61,507 bases of DNA from Paracoccus bogoriensis (GTDB taxonomy: Bacteria > Pseudomonadota > Alphaproteobacteria > Rhodobacterales > Rhodobacteraceae): positions 1 through 61,507 of the forward strand of contig NZ_JAHYSR010000023.1 of the NCBI RefSeq assembly GCF_019431455.1. The letters run 5' to 3'. The translations under genes and the position numbers were made by a program. The notes beneath the pieces are model-generated. The model saw only the letters and a program-made list of their open reading frames with translations, made no database searches and was not told the origin of the DNA. Below, piece by piece: positions 17,647 through 27,728 of the stretch; within the stretch, counting starts at the first letter, position 1; each line of letters opens with the position of its first letter.

Positions 17647-18792
17647 ATGGATTTTGCGCTCAGCGAGGAACAGCAGGCCATTTTCGACATGGCGCGCGAT
17701 TTCGGGCAGGCCCGGATCGCCCCCCATGCCCGCGCCTGGGAAGAGGCCGGCACGATCCCCCGCGATCTGTGGTCCGATGTGGCCGAACTGGGCCTGGGCG
17801 GCCTCTATGTCTCCGAGGATCACGGCGGCACGGGCCTTTCGCGCCTTGACGCCACGCTGGTCTTCGAGGCCCTGTCGATGGCCTGCCCCTCGGTCGCGTC
17901 CTTCCTGTCGATCCACAACATGTGCGGCGGCATGATCGACAAGTTCGGCGATGACGCGGCCCGCGAACGCTGGCTGCCGCGCCTCTGCCGGATGGAGACG
18001 ATCTTCAGCTATTGCCTGACCGAACCCGGCAGCGGATCCGACGCGGCAGCTCTGCGGACCCGCGCGGACCGTGACGATCAGGGCTGGCGGCTGAACGGAG
18101 CCAAGGCCTTCATCTCGGGCGGCAGCTATTCCGACGCCTATATCGTCATGGCCCGCACGGGAGGTGACGGCCCGCGCGGCATCAGTGCCTTGATCGTGGA
18201 AAAGGGCACGCCCGGCCTCAGCTTCGGCGCGCTGGAACAGAAGATGGGCTGGCGCGCGCAACCGACGACTCAGGTGCAGTTCGACGATTGCGTGATCCCT
18301 GCTGCCAATCTTCTGGGGCAGGAGGGACGCGGCTTTTCCTATGCGATGGCGGGTCTGGATGGCGGGCGGCTGAACATCGCGGCCTGCGCACTTGGCGGCG
18401 CGCAGGCGGCCCTGGACGCGACGCTGACCTATATGGGCGAACGCCGCGCCTTCGGCCAAAGCCTCGACCAGTTCCAGGCGCTGCAGTTCCGCCTGGCCGA
18501 GATGGAGACCGCGCTGCAATCCGCCCGCATCCTGCTGCGTCAGGCCGCATGGAAGCTGGATCACGGCGCCAAGGACGCAACGAAATTCTGCGCCATGGCC
18601 AAGCTGCACGTCACCGACCGCGCCTTCGAGGTGGCCAACCAGTGCCTGCAACTGCATGGCGGCTATGGCTATCTGGCCGATTACGGAATCGAGAAGATCG
18701 TGCGCGACCTGCGCGTCCATCAGATTTTGGAAGGCACGAACGAGATCATGCGCGTCATCATCAGCCGCGCCCTTCTGGCCGAAAGGGGCTGA
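17647..18792 (+). CDS. acyl-CoA dehydrogenase, probably isobutyryl-CoA dehydrogenase
   Basis: A 381-residue FAD enzyme that oxidises an acyl-CoA to the 2-enoyl-CoA. Seen are MDFALSEEQQAIFDMARDF, CLTEPGSGSDAAALRTRA (FAD/substrate region), and the catalytic glutamate in QILEGTNEIMR near the C-terminus. It lies 2 bases before the 3-hydroxyisobutyryl-CoA hydrolase gene, which with mmsB and mmsA points to isobutyryl-CoA as substrate, as in the bacterial valine cluster. GGGAGG lies 9 bases before the ATG. Confidence 0.9.
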   Translation: MDFALSEEQQAIFDMARDFGQARIAPHARAWEEAGTIPRDLWSDVAELGLGGLYVSEDHGGTGLSRLDATLVFEALSMACPSVASFLSIHNMCGGMIDKFGDDAARERWLPRLCRMETIFSYCLTEPGSGSDAAALRTRADRDDQGWRLNGAKAFISGGSYSDAYIVMARTGGDGPRGISALIVEKGTPGLSFGALEQKMGWRAQPTTQVQFDDCVIPAANLLGQEGRGFSYAMAGLDGGRLNIAACALGGAQAALDATLTYMGERRAFGQSLDQFQALQFRLAEMETALQSARILLRQAAWKLDHGAKDATKFCAMAKLHVTDRAFEVANQCLQLHGGYGYLADYGIEKIVRDLRVHQILEGTNEIMRVIISRALLAERG

Positions 18793-18794
18793 GA

Positions 18795-19802
18795 ATGGAC
18801 GACCTGGACATCCGCGTCGTGGGACGCGCGGGCCGCATCACCTTCACCCGCCCCAAGGCCCTGAACGCGCTGTCGCATCCGATGGCCTTGGCGATCCACG
18901 CCGCGCTGGACCAGTGGCGCGACGATCCCTCCGTGGCGCTGGTCATTATCGATGCCAAGGGCGACCGCGCCTTTTGCGCAGGCGGCGACATCGCGGCGGT
19001 CTATCACGCCGCCCGCGCGGGCAATCACGCCGAAGGGCGCAACTTCTTCCGCGACGAATACCGCATGAACGCGGCGATCGCGGATTACCCCAAACCGATC
19101 GTGGCCTTCATGCACGGTTTCGTGATGGGCGGCGGCGTGGGGGTGGGCGGCCATGCAAGTCATCGCGTGGTGGGTGACACGACCCGCATCGCCATGCCCG
19201 AAAGCGGCATCGGCCTGATCCCCGATGTCGGCGGCACATGGCTTCTGGCCCATGCGCCTGGCCGGATCGGGGAATATCTGGCGCTGACCGGGGCGCGGAT
19301 GGGGCCCGGCGATGCCATCCATGCCCGCTTCGCCGACATCTACCTGCCCGAATCCGAATGGCCCGCCCTGATCACCAGGCTCGAGGAAACGGGCGACACC
19401 AGTCTGATTCAGGGCCTGACGCCCCCCGAAAGCCCGCTGGCCAGGCGCGACCTGTCGCATTTCGGGGGCGACGACATCAGCCAGATCATCGCCGCGACCG
19501 AGGCTGTGGGGGACGACGAAGCGCTTCAGGCGCTGCGGCGCAACTCGCCCCTGTCGATGGCGGCGGGCCTGGCGATGGTGCGCGCCGCGCGGGGGGATGG
19601 GCGGATGCAGGATTCGCTGACCCGCGAATACCGCTTTACCTGGCGCGCCACTGCCGAAAGCGACTTTCTCGAAGGCGTGCGCGCGCAGATCATCGACAAG
19701 GACCGCCAGCCCCGCTGGCAGGCCCCCGCCACAGCCGAAGCGGTCGCGGCCATTCTGGCCCCGCTTGGCGAACACGAACTGACATGGAAGGACAGCGCAT
19801 GA
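18795..19802 (+). CDS. 3-hydroxyisobutyryl-CoA hydrolase (enoyl-CoA hydratase/isomerase family)
   Basis: A 335-residue crotonase-fold protein. The sequences RAFCAGGDIAAVYHAARAG, GFVMGGGVGVGGHASHRVV and MPESGIGLIPDVGGTWLL match 3-hydroxyisobutyryl-CoA hydrolases, which free 3-hydroxyisobutyrate for MmsB, and the length exceeds that of simple enoyl hydratases (about 260). No separate enoyl-CoA hydratase is present in the cluster, so the hydration step must use one encoded elsewhere. It overlaps mmsB by four bases. Confidence 0.88.
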   Translation: MDDLDIRVVGRAGRITFTRPKALNALSHPMALAIHAALDQWRDDPSVALVIIDAKGDRAFCAGGDIAAVYHAARAGNHAEGRNFFRDEYRMNAAIADYPKPIVAFMHGFVMGGGVGVGGHASHRVVGDTTRIAMPESGIGLIPDVGGTWLLAHAPGRIGEYLALTGARMGPGDAIHARFADIYLPESEWPALITRLEETGDTSLIQGLTPPESPLARRDLSHFGGDDISQIIAATEAVGDDEALQALRRNSPLSMAAGLAMVRAARGDGRMQDSLTREYRFTWRATAESDFLEGVRAQIIDKDRQPRWQAPATAEAVAAILAPLGEHELTWKDSA

Positions 19803-20668
19803 AGATCGGCTTTATCGGTCTGGGCAATATGGGCGCGCCCATGGCCCGCAACCTGGCCGCTGCCGGGCACGAGGTCACGGGCTTCGACACGGCCGCCCCC
19901 GACCCGGAAGGCGTGACCCCCGCCACCAGTGCCGCCGAGGCCGCGCGCGATGCCGATGTGGTCATCACGATGCTGCCCAACGGCCAGATCCTGCGCGCGG
20001 TCGCGGATCAGGTGATCGGCGCGATGAAGCCCGGCGCGGTGCTGTGCGACTGCTCGACCGTCGATGTGGACAGCGCGCGCGCCGTCGCAGCCCAGGCCCG
20101 CGCGGCGGGTCTGGGCGCGCTGGACGCGCCTGTCTCGGGCGGGATCGGCGGCGCGCAGGCCGGCACGCTGACCTTCATGGTCGGCGGGGCAGAGGCCGAT
20201 TTCGCCCGCGTCCTGCCCCTGTTCGAGGTGATGGGCCAGAAGGCCGTTCATTGCGGCGAGGCGGGCGCCGGACAGGCAGCCAAGATCTGCAACAACATGA
20301 TCCTGGGCGTCACCATGATCGCCACCTGCGAGGCCTTTGCGCTGGCGGACAAGCTGGGGCTGGACCGGCAGAAGATGTTCGATGTGGTCTCGACCAGTTC
20401 GGGCTACAGTTGGAGCCTGAACGCCTATTGCCCCGCCCCTGGCGTTGGTCCGACCTCGCCCGCAGACAACGATTACCGGCCGGGCTTTGCGTCAGAGCTG
20501 ATGCTCAAGGATCTGAACCTGGCGCGTCAGGCCGCGGAATCGGTGGCGGCGGAAACGCCGATGGGGGCGCTGGCGCGCCAGATCTACGAGGATTTCGTGG
20601 AACGCGAAGACGGCAGGGGCCGCGACTTTTCCGCAATGTTGCCCCGCTTCGTCGCAAGGAACGGCTAA
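19799..20668 (+). CDS. mmsB: 3-hydroxyisobutyrate dehydrogenase
   Basis: MmsB oxidises 3-hydroxyisobutyrate to methylmalonate semialdehyde, the substrate of MmsA. The 289-residue protein begins with the Rossmann motif GFIGLGNMGAPMARNL, has the substrate-binding DAPVSGGIGGAQAGTL and the catalytic lysine in GQAAKICNNM. Four-base overlap with the hydrolase gene shows one operon. It is convergent with recN; a weak inverted repeat (GGGCGG...CCGCCC, 20679-20700) between them may end both transcripts. Confidence 0.95.
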   Translation: MKIGFIGLGNMGAPMARNLAAAGHEVTGFDTAAPDPEGVTPATSAAEAARDADVVITMLPNGQILRAVADQVIGAMKPGAVLCDCSTVDVDSARAVAAQARAAGLGALDAPVSGGIGGAQAGTLTFMVGGAEADFARVLPLFEVMGQKAVHCGEAGAGQAAKICNNMILGVTMIATCEAFALADKLGLDRQKMFDVVSTSSGYSWSLNAYCPAPGVGPTSPADNDYRPGFASELMLKDLNLARQAAESVAAETPMGALARQIYEDFVEREDGRGRDFSAMLPRFVARNG

Positions 20669-20700
20669 AAGGCAGACGGGCGGTTCGGATCGGGCCGCCC

Positions 20701-22347
20701 TTACCCGTTCAACAGCGCCCGCGCCGCCTGAGACGCAGCCTTGGTGATCGTCTCGCCTGACAGCATACGCGCGATCTCGGTCACGCGCTCGGCTTCGGTC
20801 AGGGCACGAACGGTCGATCGGGTCATCCCGTCCGAAACCGATTTCGACACCTGGAAATGCACCGCCCCGAGGGCCGCAACCTGTGGGGAATGGGTCACGA
20901 CCAGAACCTGCGCGCCTTCCGCCAAGGCCTTCAGACGCCGCCCCACCGCATCGGCGGTGGCACCGCCCACCCCCCGGTCGATTTCGTCGAAGATCATCAC
21001 CAGCGCGTCATTGCCGCGCGCCAGACAGACCTTGAGCGCCAGAAGAAAGCGCGACAATTCCCCGCCCGAGGCGATCTTGTCCAAGGGACCAGCAGGCGCG
21101 CCGGGATTGGTCGCCACGGTGAACGCCACGGCATCGGCCCCCTCCGGCCCCGGTTCGGCAGGTGTCACACGGGTCTGAAACACTGCGCGCTCCATCCGCA
21201 ACGGCGCCAGTTCGGCACTGACCGCCTGATCCAGCCGCGACGCAGCCGCCATGCGGGCGGCGGTCAGCTCGGCACAGGCAGCGGCATAGGCGGCCTCGGC
21301 CTCGGTGGCGGCGCGACGCAGCGCGTCGATCCGCGAGGCACCCGCGTCGATCCTCGACAGACGTTCGCGCAACTGATCGGCCAGACCTGCCAGATCGTCG
21401 GGCAGAACGTCATGCTTGCGCGCCAGCGCACGCAGGGTGAAAAGCCGCTCTTCTGTTGCCTCCAGGGCGGCGGGGTCGAAATCCAGCGCCGACAGCGCGT
21501 CCTCGACGCCGCGATGCGCCTCGCCCAATTCGATCAGTGCGCGCGAGAGCGCCGCCAGCGGTTCGTCCAGCCGCCCCTCGGCACGGTCGGCAGCCCCTTC
21601 CAGCCAGCGATGCGCGTCAAGCATCGCACCTTCGGCCCCCTCGGCACCCAGCATCTGCAAGGCGCGGGCGACATCGCCCCGGATGCGCTCGGCCGCCTGC
21701 ATGGCACGCCGGGCGGTGTCCAGCTGGGCCTCTTCACCCACCAGGGGGGCCAAGGCGTCCAGTTCGGCGACCGCGTGGCGCAGGAAATCCTCTTCGGCGC
21801 GGGCAGCGTCCAGCGCGGCCTCGGCCTCGGCCAGATCGCGCATGGCGCTGCGGCGGGCGGCCCATGCGGCGCGCACCGGGCCCAGATCCAGCGCGCCGAA
21901 CGCATCCAGCATTGCGCGATGGCCGCGCGGGTTCAACAGGCCGCGGTCATCGTGTTGACCATGCAGTTCCACCAGAACCTCGGAGAGGGCGCGCAGAACC
22001 TCGCCCGAGACGCGGCGGTCATTCACCCAGCCGGTCTTGCGACCGTCCAGTGCGTTCACGCGGCGCAGGATCAATTCGTCATCGTCGATCTCGATTCCGG
22101 CCTCGGCCAATATTCTGCGGGCGGGATGGGCGGCGGGCAGGTCGAACACGGCTGTTACCTCGCCCTGGCTTGCACCGTTGCGGACCAGATCGGCACGCCC
22201 GCGCCAGCCCAGCACAAAACCCAGGCAATCCAGCAGGATCGACTTGCCTGCCCCGGTCTCGCCGGTCAGCACGTTCAGGCCGGGACGAAAGCCCAGTTCC
22301 AGCCGTTCGATCAGCAGCATGTCGCGGATGTCCAGCGATCGCAGCAT
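20701..22347 (-). CDS. recN: DNA repair protein RecN
   Basis: RecN is an SMC-like ATPase that acts early in double-strand break repair. The 548-residue protein has Walker A GETGAGKSILLD at about residues 29-40, a coiled-coil middle part and the C-terminal ABC signature (ASGGELSRFLLALK) with Walker B (VMIFDEIDRGVGG). Length is normal. It is the last gene of the division/envelope block and starts 32 bp after bamD. Confidence 0.95.
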   Translation of the reverse strand: MLRSLDIRDMLLIERLELGFRPGLNVLTGETGAGKSILLDCLGFVLGWRGRADLVRNGASQGEVTAVFDLPAAHPARRILAEAGIEIDDDELILRRVNALDGRKTGWVNDRRVSGEVLRALSEVLVELHGQHDDRGLLNPRGHRAMLDAFGALDLGPVRAAWAARRSAMRDLAEAEAALDAARAEEDFLRHAVAELDALAPLVGEEAQLDTARRAMQAAERIRGDVARALQMLGAEGAEGAMLDAHRWLEGAADRAEGRLDEPLAALSRALIELGEAHRGVEDALSALDFDPAALEATEERLFTLRALARKHDVLPDDLAGLADQLRERLSRIDAGASRIDALRRAATEAEAAYAAACAELTAARMAAASRLDQAVSAELAPLRMERAVFQTRVTPAEPGPEGADAVAFTVATNPGAPAGPLDKIASGGELSRFLLALKVCLARGNDALVMIFDEIDRGVGGATADAVGRRLKALAEGAQVLVVTHSPQVAALGAVHFQVSKSVSDGMTRSTVRALTEAERVTEIARMLSGETITKAASQAARALLNG

Positions 22348-22379
22348 GTCGGGGCCTCAGGCGGCGGCGGGGCCCGGCA

Positions 22380-23228
22380 TCACAGCCAGCGCCCCTGAAT
22401 GGTCTGGCGATAGATGTTGGTCAGCCAGCTTTCGCCGCGCATCTCGGGCGAGAGGCCGCGCCCGCGCAATTGCCTGAAGGCATCCTCGTAGAAGGGCGAG
22501 GACTGGAAGTTGTGCCCAAGGATCGCGCCCGCGGTCTGCGCCTCGTCCAGCAGGCCAAGGGCCAGATAGGCCTCGACCAGTCGCATCAGCGCCTCGGGGG
22601 TCATGGTGGTGGTCTGGAATTCCTCGACCACGACGCGGAAGCGGTTGATCGCGGCGGCGTAATGGCCACGTTTGAGGTAGTAGCGGCCGATTTCCATTTC
22701 CTTGGCAGCAAGGTGGTCGAAGGCCAGGTCGAATTTCAGGATCGCGCTGCGGGCATATTCGCTGTCGGGATATTCCTCGATCACCGTGCGCAGGCTGCGC
22801 AGCGCCTGAAAGGTCAGGCCCTGGTCGCGGCCCACATCGTCGATCTGGTCGTAATAGGACAGAGCCAGAAGATACTGCGCGTAAGCCGCTTCCTCGTCAC
22901 CGGGATAGGTGTCCAGGAAACGCTGCGCCGCGCCACGCGCCTCTTCGTAATTGCGTGCCTTGTGATGACCATAGGCCTGCATCAGCAGCGCCCGGCGCGC
23001 CCATTCGGAATAGGGGTAAAGGCGCTCGATCTCGCTGAAATAGAAAACGGCATCGGCGGGTCTGCGGCTGTTTTCAAGCTCGAACTCACCGCGTTTGTAG
23101 ATCTCTTCGGCGGTGAACCGGTCGAGATTCTGGCGCAGAACGCCGTCGCGGCTGCCGGCGCAGCCGGACAGGAGCCCGCCCGCCAGAACGATCGCAACCA
23201 CCGAAGCCAAGAATTTCGAGCGCGCCAT
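22380..23228 (-). CDS. bamD: outer membrane protein assembly factor BamD
   Basis: BamD is the essential lipoprotein of the BAM complex that inserts beta-barrel proteins into the outer membrane. From the ATG at 23228 the 282-residue protein has a lipoprotein signal ending in LLSGC (lipidated Cys 20) and about five TPR-like helical repeats, starting with TAEEIYKRGEFELENSRRPADA. An upstream in-frame start at 23285 would spoil the signal peptide and is rejected. Confidence 0.93.
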   Translation of the reverse strand: MARSKFLASVVAIVLAGGLLSGCAGSRDGVLRQNLDRFTAEEIYKRGEFELENSRRPADAVFYFSEIERLYPYSEWARRALLMQAYGHHKARNYEEARGAAQRFLDTYPGDEEAAYAQYLLALSYYDQIDDVGRDQGLTFQALRSLRTVIEEYPDSEYARSAILKFDLAFDHLAAKEMEIGRYYLKRGHYAAAINRFRVVVEEFQTTTMTPEALMRLVEAYLALGLLDEAQTAGAILGHNFQSSPFYEDAFRQLRGRGLSPEMRGESWLTNIYRQTIQGRWL

Positions 23229-23404
23229 CCTGATCCTGTCCTGCGATGTCACCAGTCGTCCCGCCTGCCGCGGTGATGCCGGCACCTCCTAGCACAGAAC
23301 ATCAGGGGGCGCAAAATGGCAATCCGTTGATTCGGTCCCGTTTTTGTCTCTGCTCTGATGCAGCGAATTGCGCCCTGGGCAAGGCGCGTGCAAGGCCGCC
23401 TTGT

Positions 23405-24349
23405 TTATTCGGCGGCGACGGGCATCCTGCACAAAAGCCCCGCATCGGGTCCATAGGCCGCAACACCGGCACCCGGCAGCCGCCCCGCAAGCGAGGGGCT
23501 GCATTCCTCCCACCGCCAGGCAGTCGGATCGGCAAACAGCGCGCGCAGCAAACGGTTCGTCATCGCATGACCCGCGCGATTGGCCTGATAGCGTGCCAGA
23601 ATCGGCGCACCGGCCAGCGCCAGATCGCCCACCGCATCCAGCATCTTGTGGCGCACGGCCTCGTCGCGGTGGCGCAGTCCGCCGGGCGACAGCACGCGCG
23701 CCCCATCCACCACCACCGCGTTCAGATAGGTGCCGCCCAGAGCCAGCCCGGCCTTGCGCATCGCCGCGACATCGGCGGCGCGGCAGAACGTGCGGCTATC
23801 GGCCAGTTCGCGCAGAAAGGCGCCGTTGGCCATGTCCAGATGCAGCTCCTGATGCCCGATGGCGGCATCGGTGAAGTCGATGGCAAAGTCGATTTCGAGG
23901 TGGTCGCCGGGAACCAGACGCGCCCAGGCCTCGCCCTCGCGCAGTTCGACTGTCCGCAGCACGCGGATTGCGCGCAGGGGTGCGGCCTGGATCTGTATGC
24001 CGGCCTTGATGATGCCCGCCACGAAAGGCGCGGCAGAGCCGTCAAGAATCGGCACTTCGGGACCGTCCACTTCGATCATGGCATTGTGGATGCCGGTCCC
24101 GGCCAACGCGGCCATCACATGCTCGACCGTCGAGACCGTGGCACCGCCGCCGTTGTCCAGCAGCGTGCAGAGCTTCGAGGGCGTCACACGATCCCACAGG
24201 GCGGGGATCAGCGGCTGGCCGTCCAGGTCGATGCGGCGAAAGACGATTCCGTGATCGACGGGTGCGGGCAGAATCGCAAGCTGCGCGGGGACGCCGGAAT
24301 GAAGCCCGGCACCGGCAAAGCAGATCTTGTGTTTCAGCGTCGCCTGCAT
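23405..24349 (-). CDS. lpxC: UDP-3-O-acyl-N-acetylglucosamine deacetylase
   Basis: LpxC catalyses the first committed step of lipid A synthesis. The 314-residue zinc enzyme has the start LKHKICFAGAGLHSG, the zinc-binding histidine in TVEHVMAAL, and the second zinc region RHKMLDAVGDLALAG (H and D). The ATG at 24349 lies eight bases after GGAG; an in-frame GTG three codons earlier overlaps that site and is less likely. Its position after ftsZ is usual for many proteobacteria. Confidence 0.95.
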   Translation of the reverse strand: MQATLKHKICFAGAGLHSGVPAQLAILPAPVDHGIVFRRIDLDGQPLIPALWDRVTPSKLCTLLDNGGGATVSTVEHVMAALAGTGIHNAMIEVDGPEVPILDGSAAPFVAGIIKAGIQIQAAPLRAIRVLRTVELREGEAWARLVPGDHLEIDFAIDFTDAAIGHQELHLDMANGAFLRELADSRTFCRAADVAAMRKAGLALGGTYLNAVVVDGARVLSPGGLRHRDEAVRHKMLDAVGDLALAGAPILARYQANRAGHAMTNRLLRALFADPTAWRWEECSPSLAGRLPGAGVAAYGPDAGLLCRMPVAAE

Positions 24350-24578
24350 GGCTCGCACTCCGAAAGATTCATCCTGACGGGGCGATACCCCATCGTCGGG
24401 GATCAGCTAGGCAGAGCCTCCGTTTCATTCAATTAACGATTTGTAACGGGGTGTAACATAGGTCCGGAATCATCGCGGGACGCTTGCATGATATGGCGCA
24501 ACAGATTGTTTCAGATAACAAAACAGGCCGCTCAAGAGCAGCCTGTCCAGTTCTTCATGCCGGGTATGTGAGCGGGCT
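24350..24578. promoter_or_regulatory. ftsZ-lpxC intergenic region with tandem GTAAC motifs
   Basis: This 229-bp gap holds the lpxC leader. On the plus strand GTAAC occurs at 24443-24447 and again 10 bp later at 24453-24457 (GTTAC on the coding strand), in an AT-rich patch rare in this window. A similar doublet (GTAACCGTAAC, 26220-26230) stands in the ftsZ leader. The motif is seen; a regulatory role is a guess. Confidence 0.25.
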
Positions 24579-26153
24579 TCAATTCGCCTGGCGGCGCAGG
24601 AATGCCGGGATTTCTACATTGTCCTTGACGTTATCGGGGCTGGCCAGATCGTCGAAATCCGCCTCTTGCTGGCGGGCGCGCACGGCGACGCGCTCGCTGA
24701 CACGCTCGGCAATCGACGCCGCAGGCGGTTTCGCGGCGCCTTCGCCGCCGTGACCGGCCATCCGCTCCAACATGCGGCCGAGACCGCTCATCCGGCTGCT
24801 GGATTGCTGCGGTTGAGGCTGGACCGCTGCCGGGCGGGTCGTCTGGCCGTGATGTTCGACGGCACGGCGCAGGCGATCCATCACCTCGGGGGCGGGCTGA
24901 CCCGGACGGGGGGCGCGCGGTGCGACAAAGGCGGATGCGTCATCCTCGATCCGGACGGCATTGGAGCGGGTCGCTTCCTTCGGCTGATAGGCCGGCTGGG
25001 GCATGTCATCGTCAGCGCGCGCTTCGGGGGGCTGCGGCGCGGAAACTGACGCGCGGGGCGTCTCGACGGCAGGAGCGGTGCGGCGCGGCGGAACCGGCTC
25101 GTCGATCTCTTTCTGCGTCATCGTCGGGTTCTGCGTCAGCGGCGCGGCCATGCTGCGGCGAGGCGCGGGAACCTCGGCCGCGGATACGCCCGCGTCGATG
25201 CCGGTCGCCACGACCGACACGCGAATCGAACCTTCCATATCCGGGTCCAGCGTCGAGCCGACGATGATATTGGCGTCCTGATCCACCTTGTCGCGGATGA
25301 CGTTGGCCGCCTCGTCCAGCTCGAACAGGGTCATGTCGTAGCCACCGGTGATGTTGATCAGCACGCCCTTGGCGCCGTTCAGGCTGATCTCGTCCAGAAG
25401 CGGGTTGGCGATGGCGCGCTCGGCCGCTTCCTGAGCGCGATTTTCGCCCGAGGCCTCGCCGGTGCCCATCATGGCCTTGCCCATCTCGTCCATGACGGCG
25501 CGCACATCGGCGAAGTCCAGGTTGATCAGACCCGGACGGACCATCAGGTCGGTCACGCCCTTGACGCCCTGATACAGAACGTCATCGGCCATGGCGAAGG
25601 CTTCGGTAAAGGTGGTCTTTTCGTTGGCCAGCCGGAACAGGTTCTGGTTGGGGATGATGATGAGCGTGTCCACGACCTTTTGAAGGGCCTCGACGCCCTC
25701 TTCGGCCTGGCGCATCCGCTTGGTGCCCTCGAACTGGAAGGGCTTGGTCACGACGCCGACGGTCAGGATGCCCATTTCACGGGCGGCCTGCGCGATGATC
25801 GGGGCAGCCCCGGTGCCGGTGCCGCCGCCCATGCCGGCGGTGATGAAGCACATATGCGCGCCCATCAGGTGATCGACGATGTCCTCGATCGTCTCTTCCG
25901 CGGCCTTGGCGCCGATCGAGGGCTTGGCGCCCGCGCCCAGCCCCTCGGTCACTTTCGGCCCCATCTGGATGCGCGAGGTCGCACGCGACTGCTGCAGGGC
26001 TTGCGCGTCGGTGTTGGCCACCACGAATTCGACGCCTTCAAGCTGCTTCTGGATCATGTTGTTGACCGCGTTGCCGCCCGCACCGCCGACACCAAAGACG
26101 GTGATGCGCGGCTTCAGCTCTTCTTCGTCGTTCATCATCAGATTGAGGCTCAT
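24579..26153 (-). CDS. ftsZ: cell division protein FtsZ
   Basis: FtsZ is the tubulin-like GTPase that forms the division ring. The 524-residue protein has the N-terminal [14 protein letters not shown] at about residues 21-34, the tubulin signature [11 protein letters not shown] near 107-117, the T7 loop ([11 protein letters not shown]), a long acidic/proline-rich linker of roughly 160 residues and the conserved C-terminal peptide around [12 protein letters not shown], which binds FtsA. The long linker is typical of alphaproteobacteria. Confidence 0.97.
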   Translation of the reverse strand: MSLNLMMNDEEELKPRITVFGVGGAGGNAVNNMIQKQLEGVEFVVANTDAQALQQSRATSRIQMGPKVTEGLGAGAKPSIGAKAAEETIEDIVDHLMGAHMCFITAGMGGGTGTGAAPIIAQAAREMGILTVGVVTKPFQFEGTKRMRQAEEGVEALQKVVDTLIIIPNQNLFRLANEKTTFTEAFAMADDVLYQGVKGVTDLMVRPGLINLDFADVRAVMDEMGKAMMGTGEASGENRAQEAAERAIANPLLDEISLNGAKGVLINITGGYDMTLFELDEAANVIRDKVDQDANIIVGSTLDPDMEGSIRVSVVATGIDAGVSAAEVPAPRRSMAAPLTQNPTMTQKEIDEPVPPRRTAPAVETPRASVSAPQPPEARADDDMPQPAYQPKEATRSNAVRIEDDASAFVAPRAPRPGQPAPEVMDRLRRAVEHHGQTTRPAAVQPQPQQSSSRMSGLGRMLERMAGHGGEGAAKPPAASIAERVSERVAVRARQQEADFDDLASPDNVKDNVEIPAFLRRQAN

Positions 26154-26375
26154 GGTTTCCGCCTTTGTCGCTGCTGCCTATGGGCGCGGTCTGCCCGCTC
26201 GAATCCCCCGCGTTCGATCGTAACCGTAACCCTTGCCAGCCTTCGCGTCATCCAAAAAACAGGGTTTGGCCGCAAAATCTGGCAGGATTTCCTGCAGGCT
26301 TCGGCGGCATCTTGCCAAGCGCGCAGAATATGGTGGCCGCGCCCGCGGCCCGCCATAGAAATAGGGTCGGCGCAA

Positions 26376-27710
26376 TCACCAGTTGTTTCTGAACCAGCGA
26401 TAGGCACGGCGCAGGGAACGTGCCGGATAGCGGTCCGAGGGTATCTCGAAATCCCACCATTCGTCCTGCGGATGGGCCGCGAACAGCGCCAGGCCGACAG
26501 CGCTGGAGAAACTGGGGTCCGTAAACTGATGCGCCAGACCGTCGATTCGCAGCGGCCGCCCGCAGCGGATATTCGGCCCCAGGATGCGGGTCGCCAGCCC
26601 ATCCAGCCCCGGGATCTGGCTGCCGCCCCCGGTCAGCACGATCTGCTGACTTGGCATGTAATCGAAGCCCGCCACGTCCAGAACCTCGCGGACGTTTTCC
26701 AGGATCTCCTCGACCCGGGGACGCATGATGCCGATGACATCGGCGCGGCTGACCTGGCGGCGATCGGTTTCCCAATCGCCGGTCTCGCCGCCCACGTCGA
26801 TCATCTCGCGGTCGTCGCGGCCCGTGGCCTCGACCCCGCCATTCAGCGTCTTGAGACGCTCGGCCACGGGCAGCGGCACGCGCAACCCCTGCGCGATATC
26901 CTGCGTGATCAGATTGCCGCCGATCGGGACGTGATCGGAAAAGATCATGTGCTTGCGAATGAAGATCGTGATGCCCGTGCCGCCACCGCCGAAATCGATG
27001 CAGGCGGCGCCCAGTTCCTGTTCATCCTCGACCAGACTTGCGCGGGCCGAAGCATAGGGTGCCGAGGCGATCCCCGCCAGTTCCAGATCGCAGCGGCGAA
27101 TGCAATGGACCAGGTTGCCGATCATGTCGCCATCGACGGTCAGCACATGCATATCGCAAAACAGCTTGTTGCCGACATGGTCGCGCGGATCGGCAAGGCC
27201 CGAGCGGTTATCGACCGCGAAATTCACGGGCTGGGCGTGCAGCACCTCGCGCCCGCGCCCGAAATCGGGCGTCTCGCAGGCGGCCAGGACCGAGGCGACC
27301 TCGTGATCGCCGACCTTGCCCGAGGGCAGCGGGATCTCGCCCGCCAGCCCATAGGACGCGGGCCGCCCGCCTGACAGGCAGGCGATGACGTGATCGACGC
27401 GCACCCCGGCCAGCTTCTGCGCGGTGGCGACGACGGTGCGAATCGCGCGCTCGGTCTCGGCCATGGTCTCGATCTCGCCCCGGCGCATCCCGCGCGACCG
27501 CGTCGAGGCCGCACCGATCACGCGGAAGTTCACCTGCCCCGCCATCGGGCCGATCCCGTCGGTCTCGCGAAAGGTGCCGGTGCCGTCGAAGCGCAGCACC
27601 AGACAGGCGACCTTGGACGTGCCGATATCCAGAATGCCGATCACGCCACGTTGCAGGGCGGCCCGGCGCATGTTTCGCATCGCGCGTTGCGTCTGATACA
27701 GGTCAGCCAT
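26376..27710 (-). CDS. ftsA: cell division protein FtsA
   Basis: FtsA is the actin-like protein that ties FtsZ filaments to the membrane. The 444-residue protein shows the actin-fold phosphate loop GVIGILDIGTSKVACLV near residues 22-38, the phosphate-2 region ACIDFGGGGTGITIF, and PSQQIVLTGGGSQIPGL. The C-terminus ends in a basic/aromatic stretch (RRAYRWFRNNW) that fits a membrane-targeting amphipathic helix. It lies 18 bp after ftsQ, and 222 bp before ftsZ, which probably has its own promoter there. Confidence 0.95.
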   Translation of the reverse strand: MADLYQTQRAMRNMRRAALQRGVIGILDIGTSKVACLVLRFDGTGTFRETDGIGPMAGQVNFRVIGAASTRSRGMRRGEIETMAETERAIRTVVATAQKLAGVRVDHVIACLSGGRPASYGLAGEIPLPSGKVGDHEVASVLAACETPDFGRGREVLHAQPVNFAVDNRSGLADPRDHVGNKLFCDMHVLTVDGDMIGNLVHCIRRCDLELAGIASAPYASARASLVEDEQELGAACIDFGGGGTGITIFIRKHMIFSDHVPIGGNLITQDIAQGLRVPLPVAERLKTLNGGVEATGRDDREMIDVGGETGDWETDRRQVSRADVIGIMRPRVEEILENVREVLDVAGFDYMPSQQIVLTGGGSQIPGLDGLATRILGPNIRCGRPLRIDGLAHQFTDPSFSSAVGLALFAAHPQDEWWDFEIPSDRYPARSLRRAYRWFRNNW

Positions 27711-27728
27711 TCGCCTTGCCTCCTTGCT

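Noticed and set aside
24435..24449. CtrA-type site (TTAA-N7-TTAA) before lpxC
   Set aside because: TTAACGATTTGTAAC has the wrong spacing for a good match, so it is not called.
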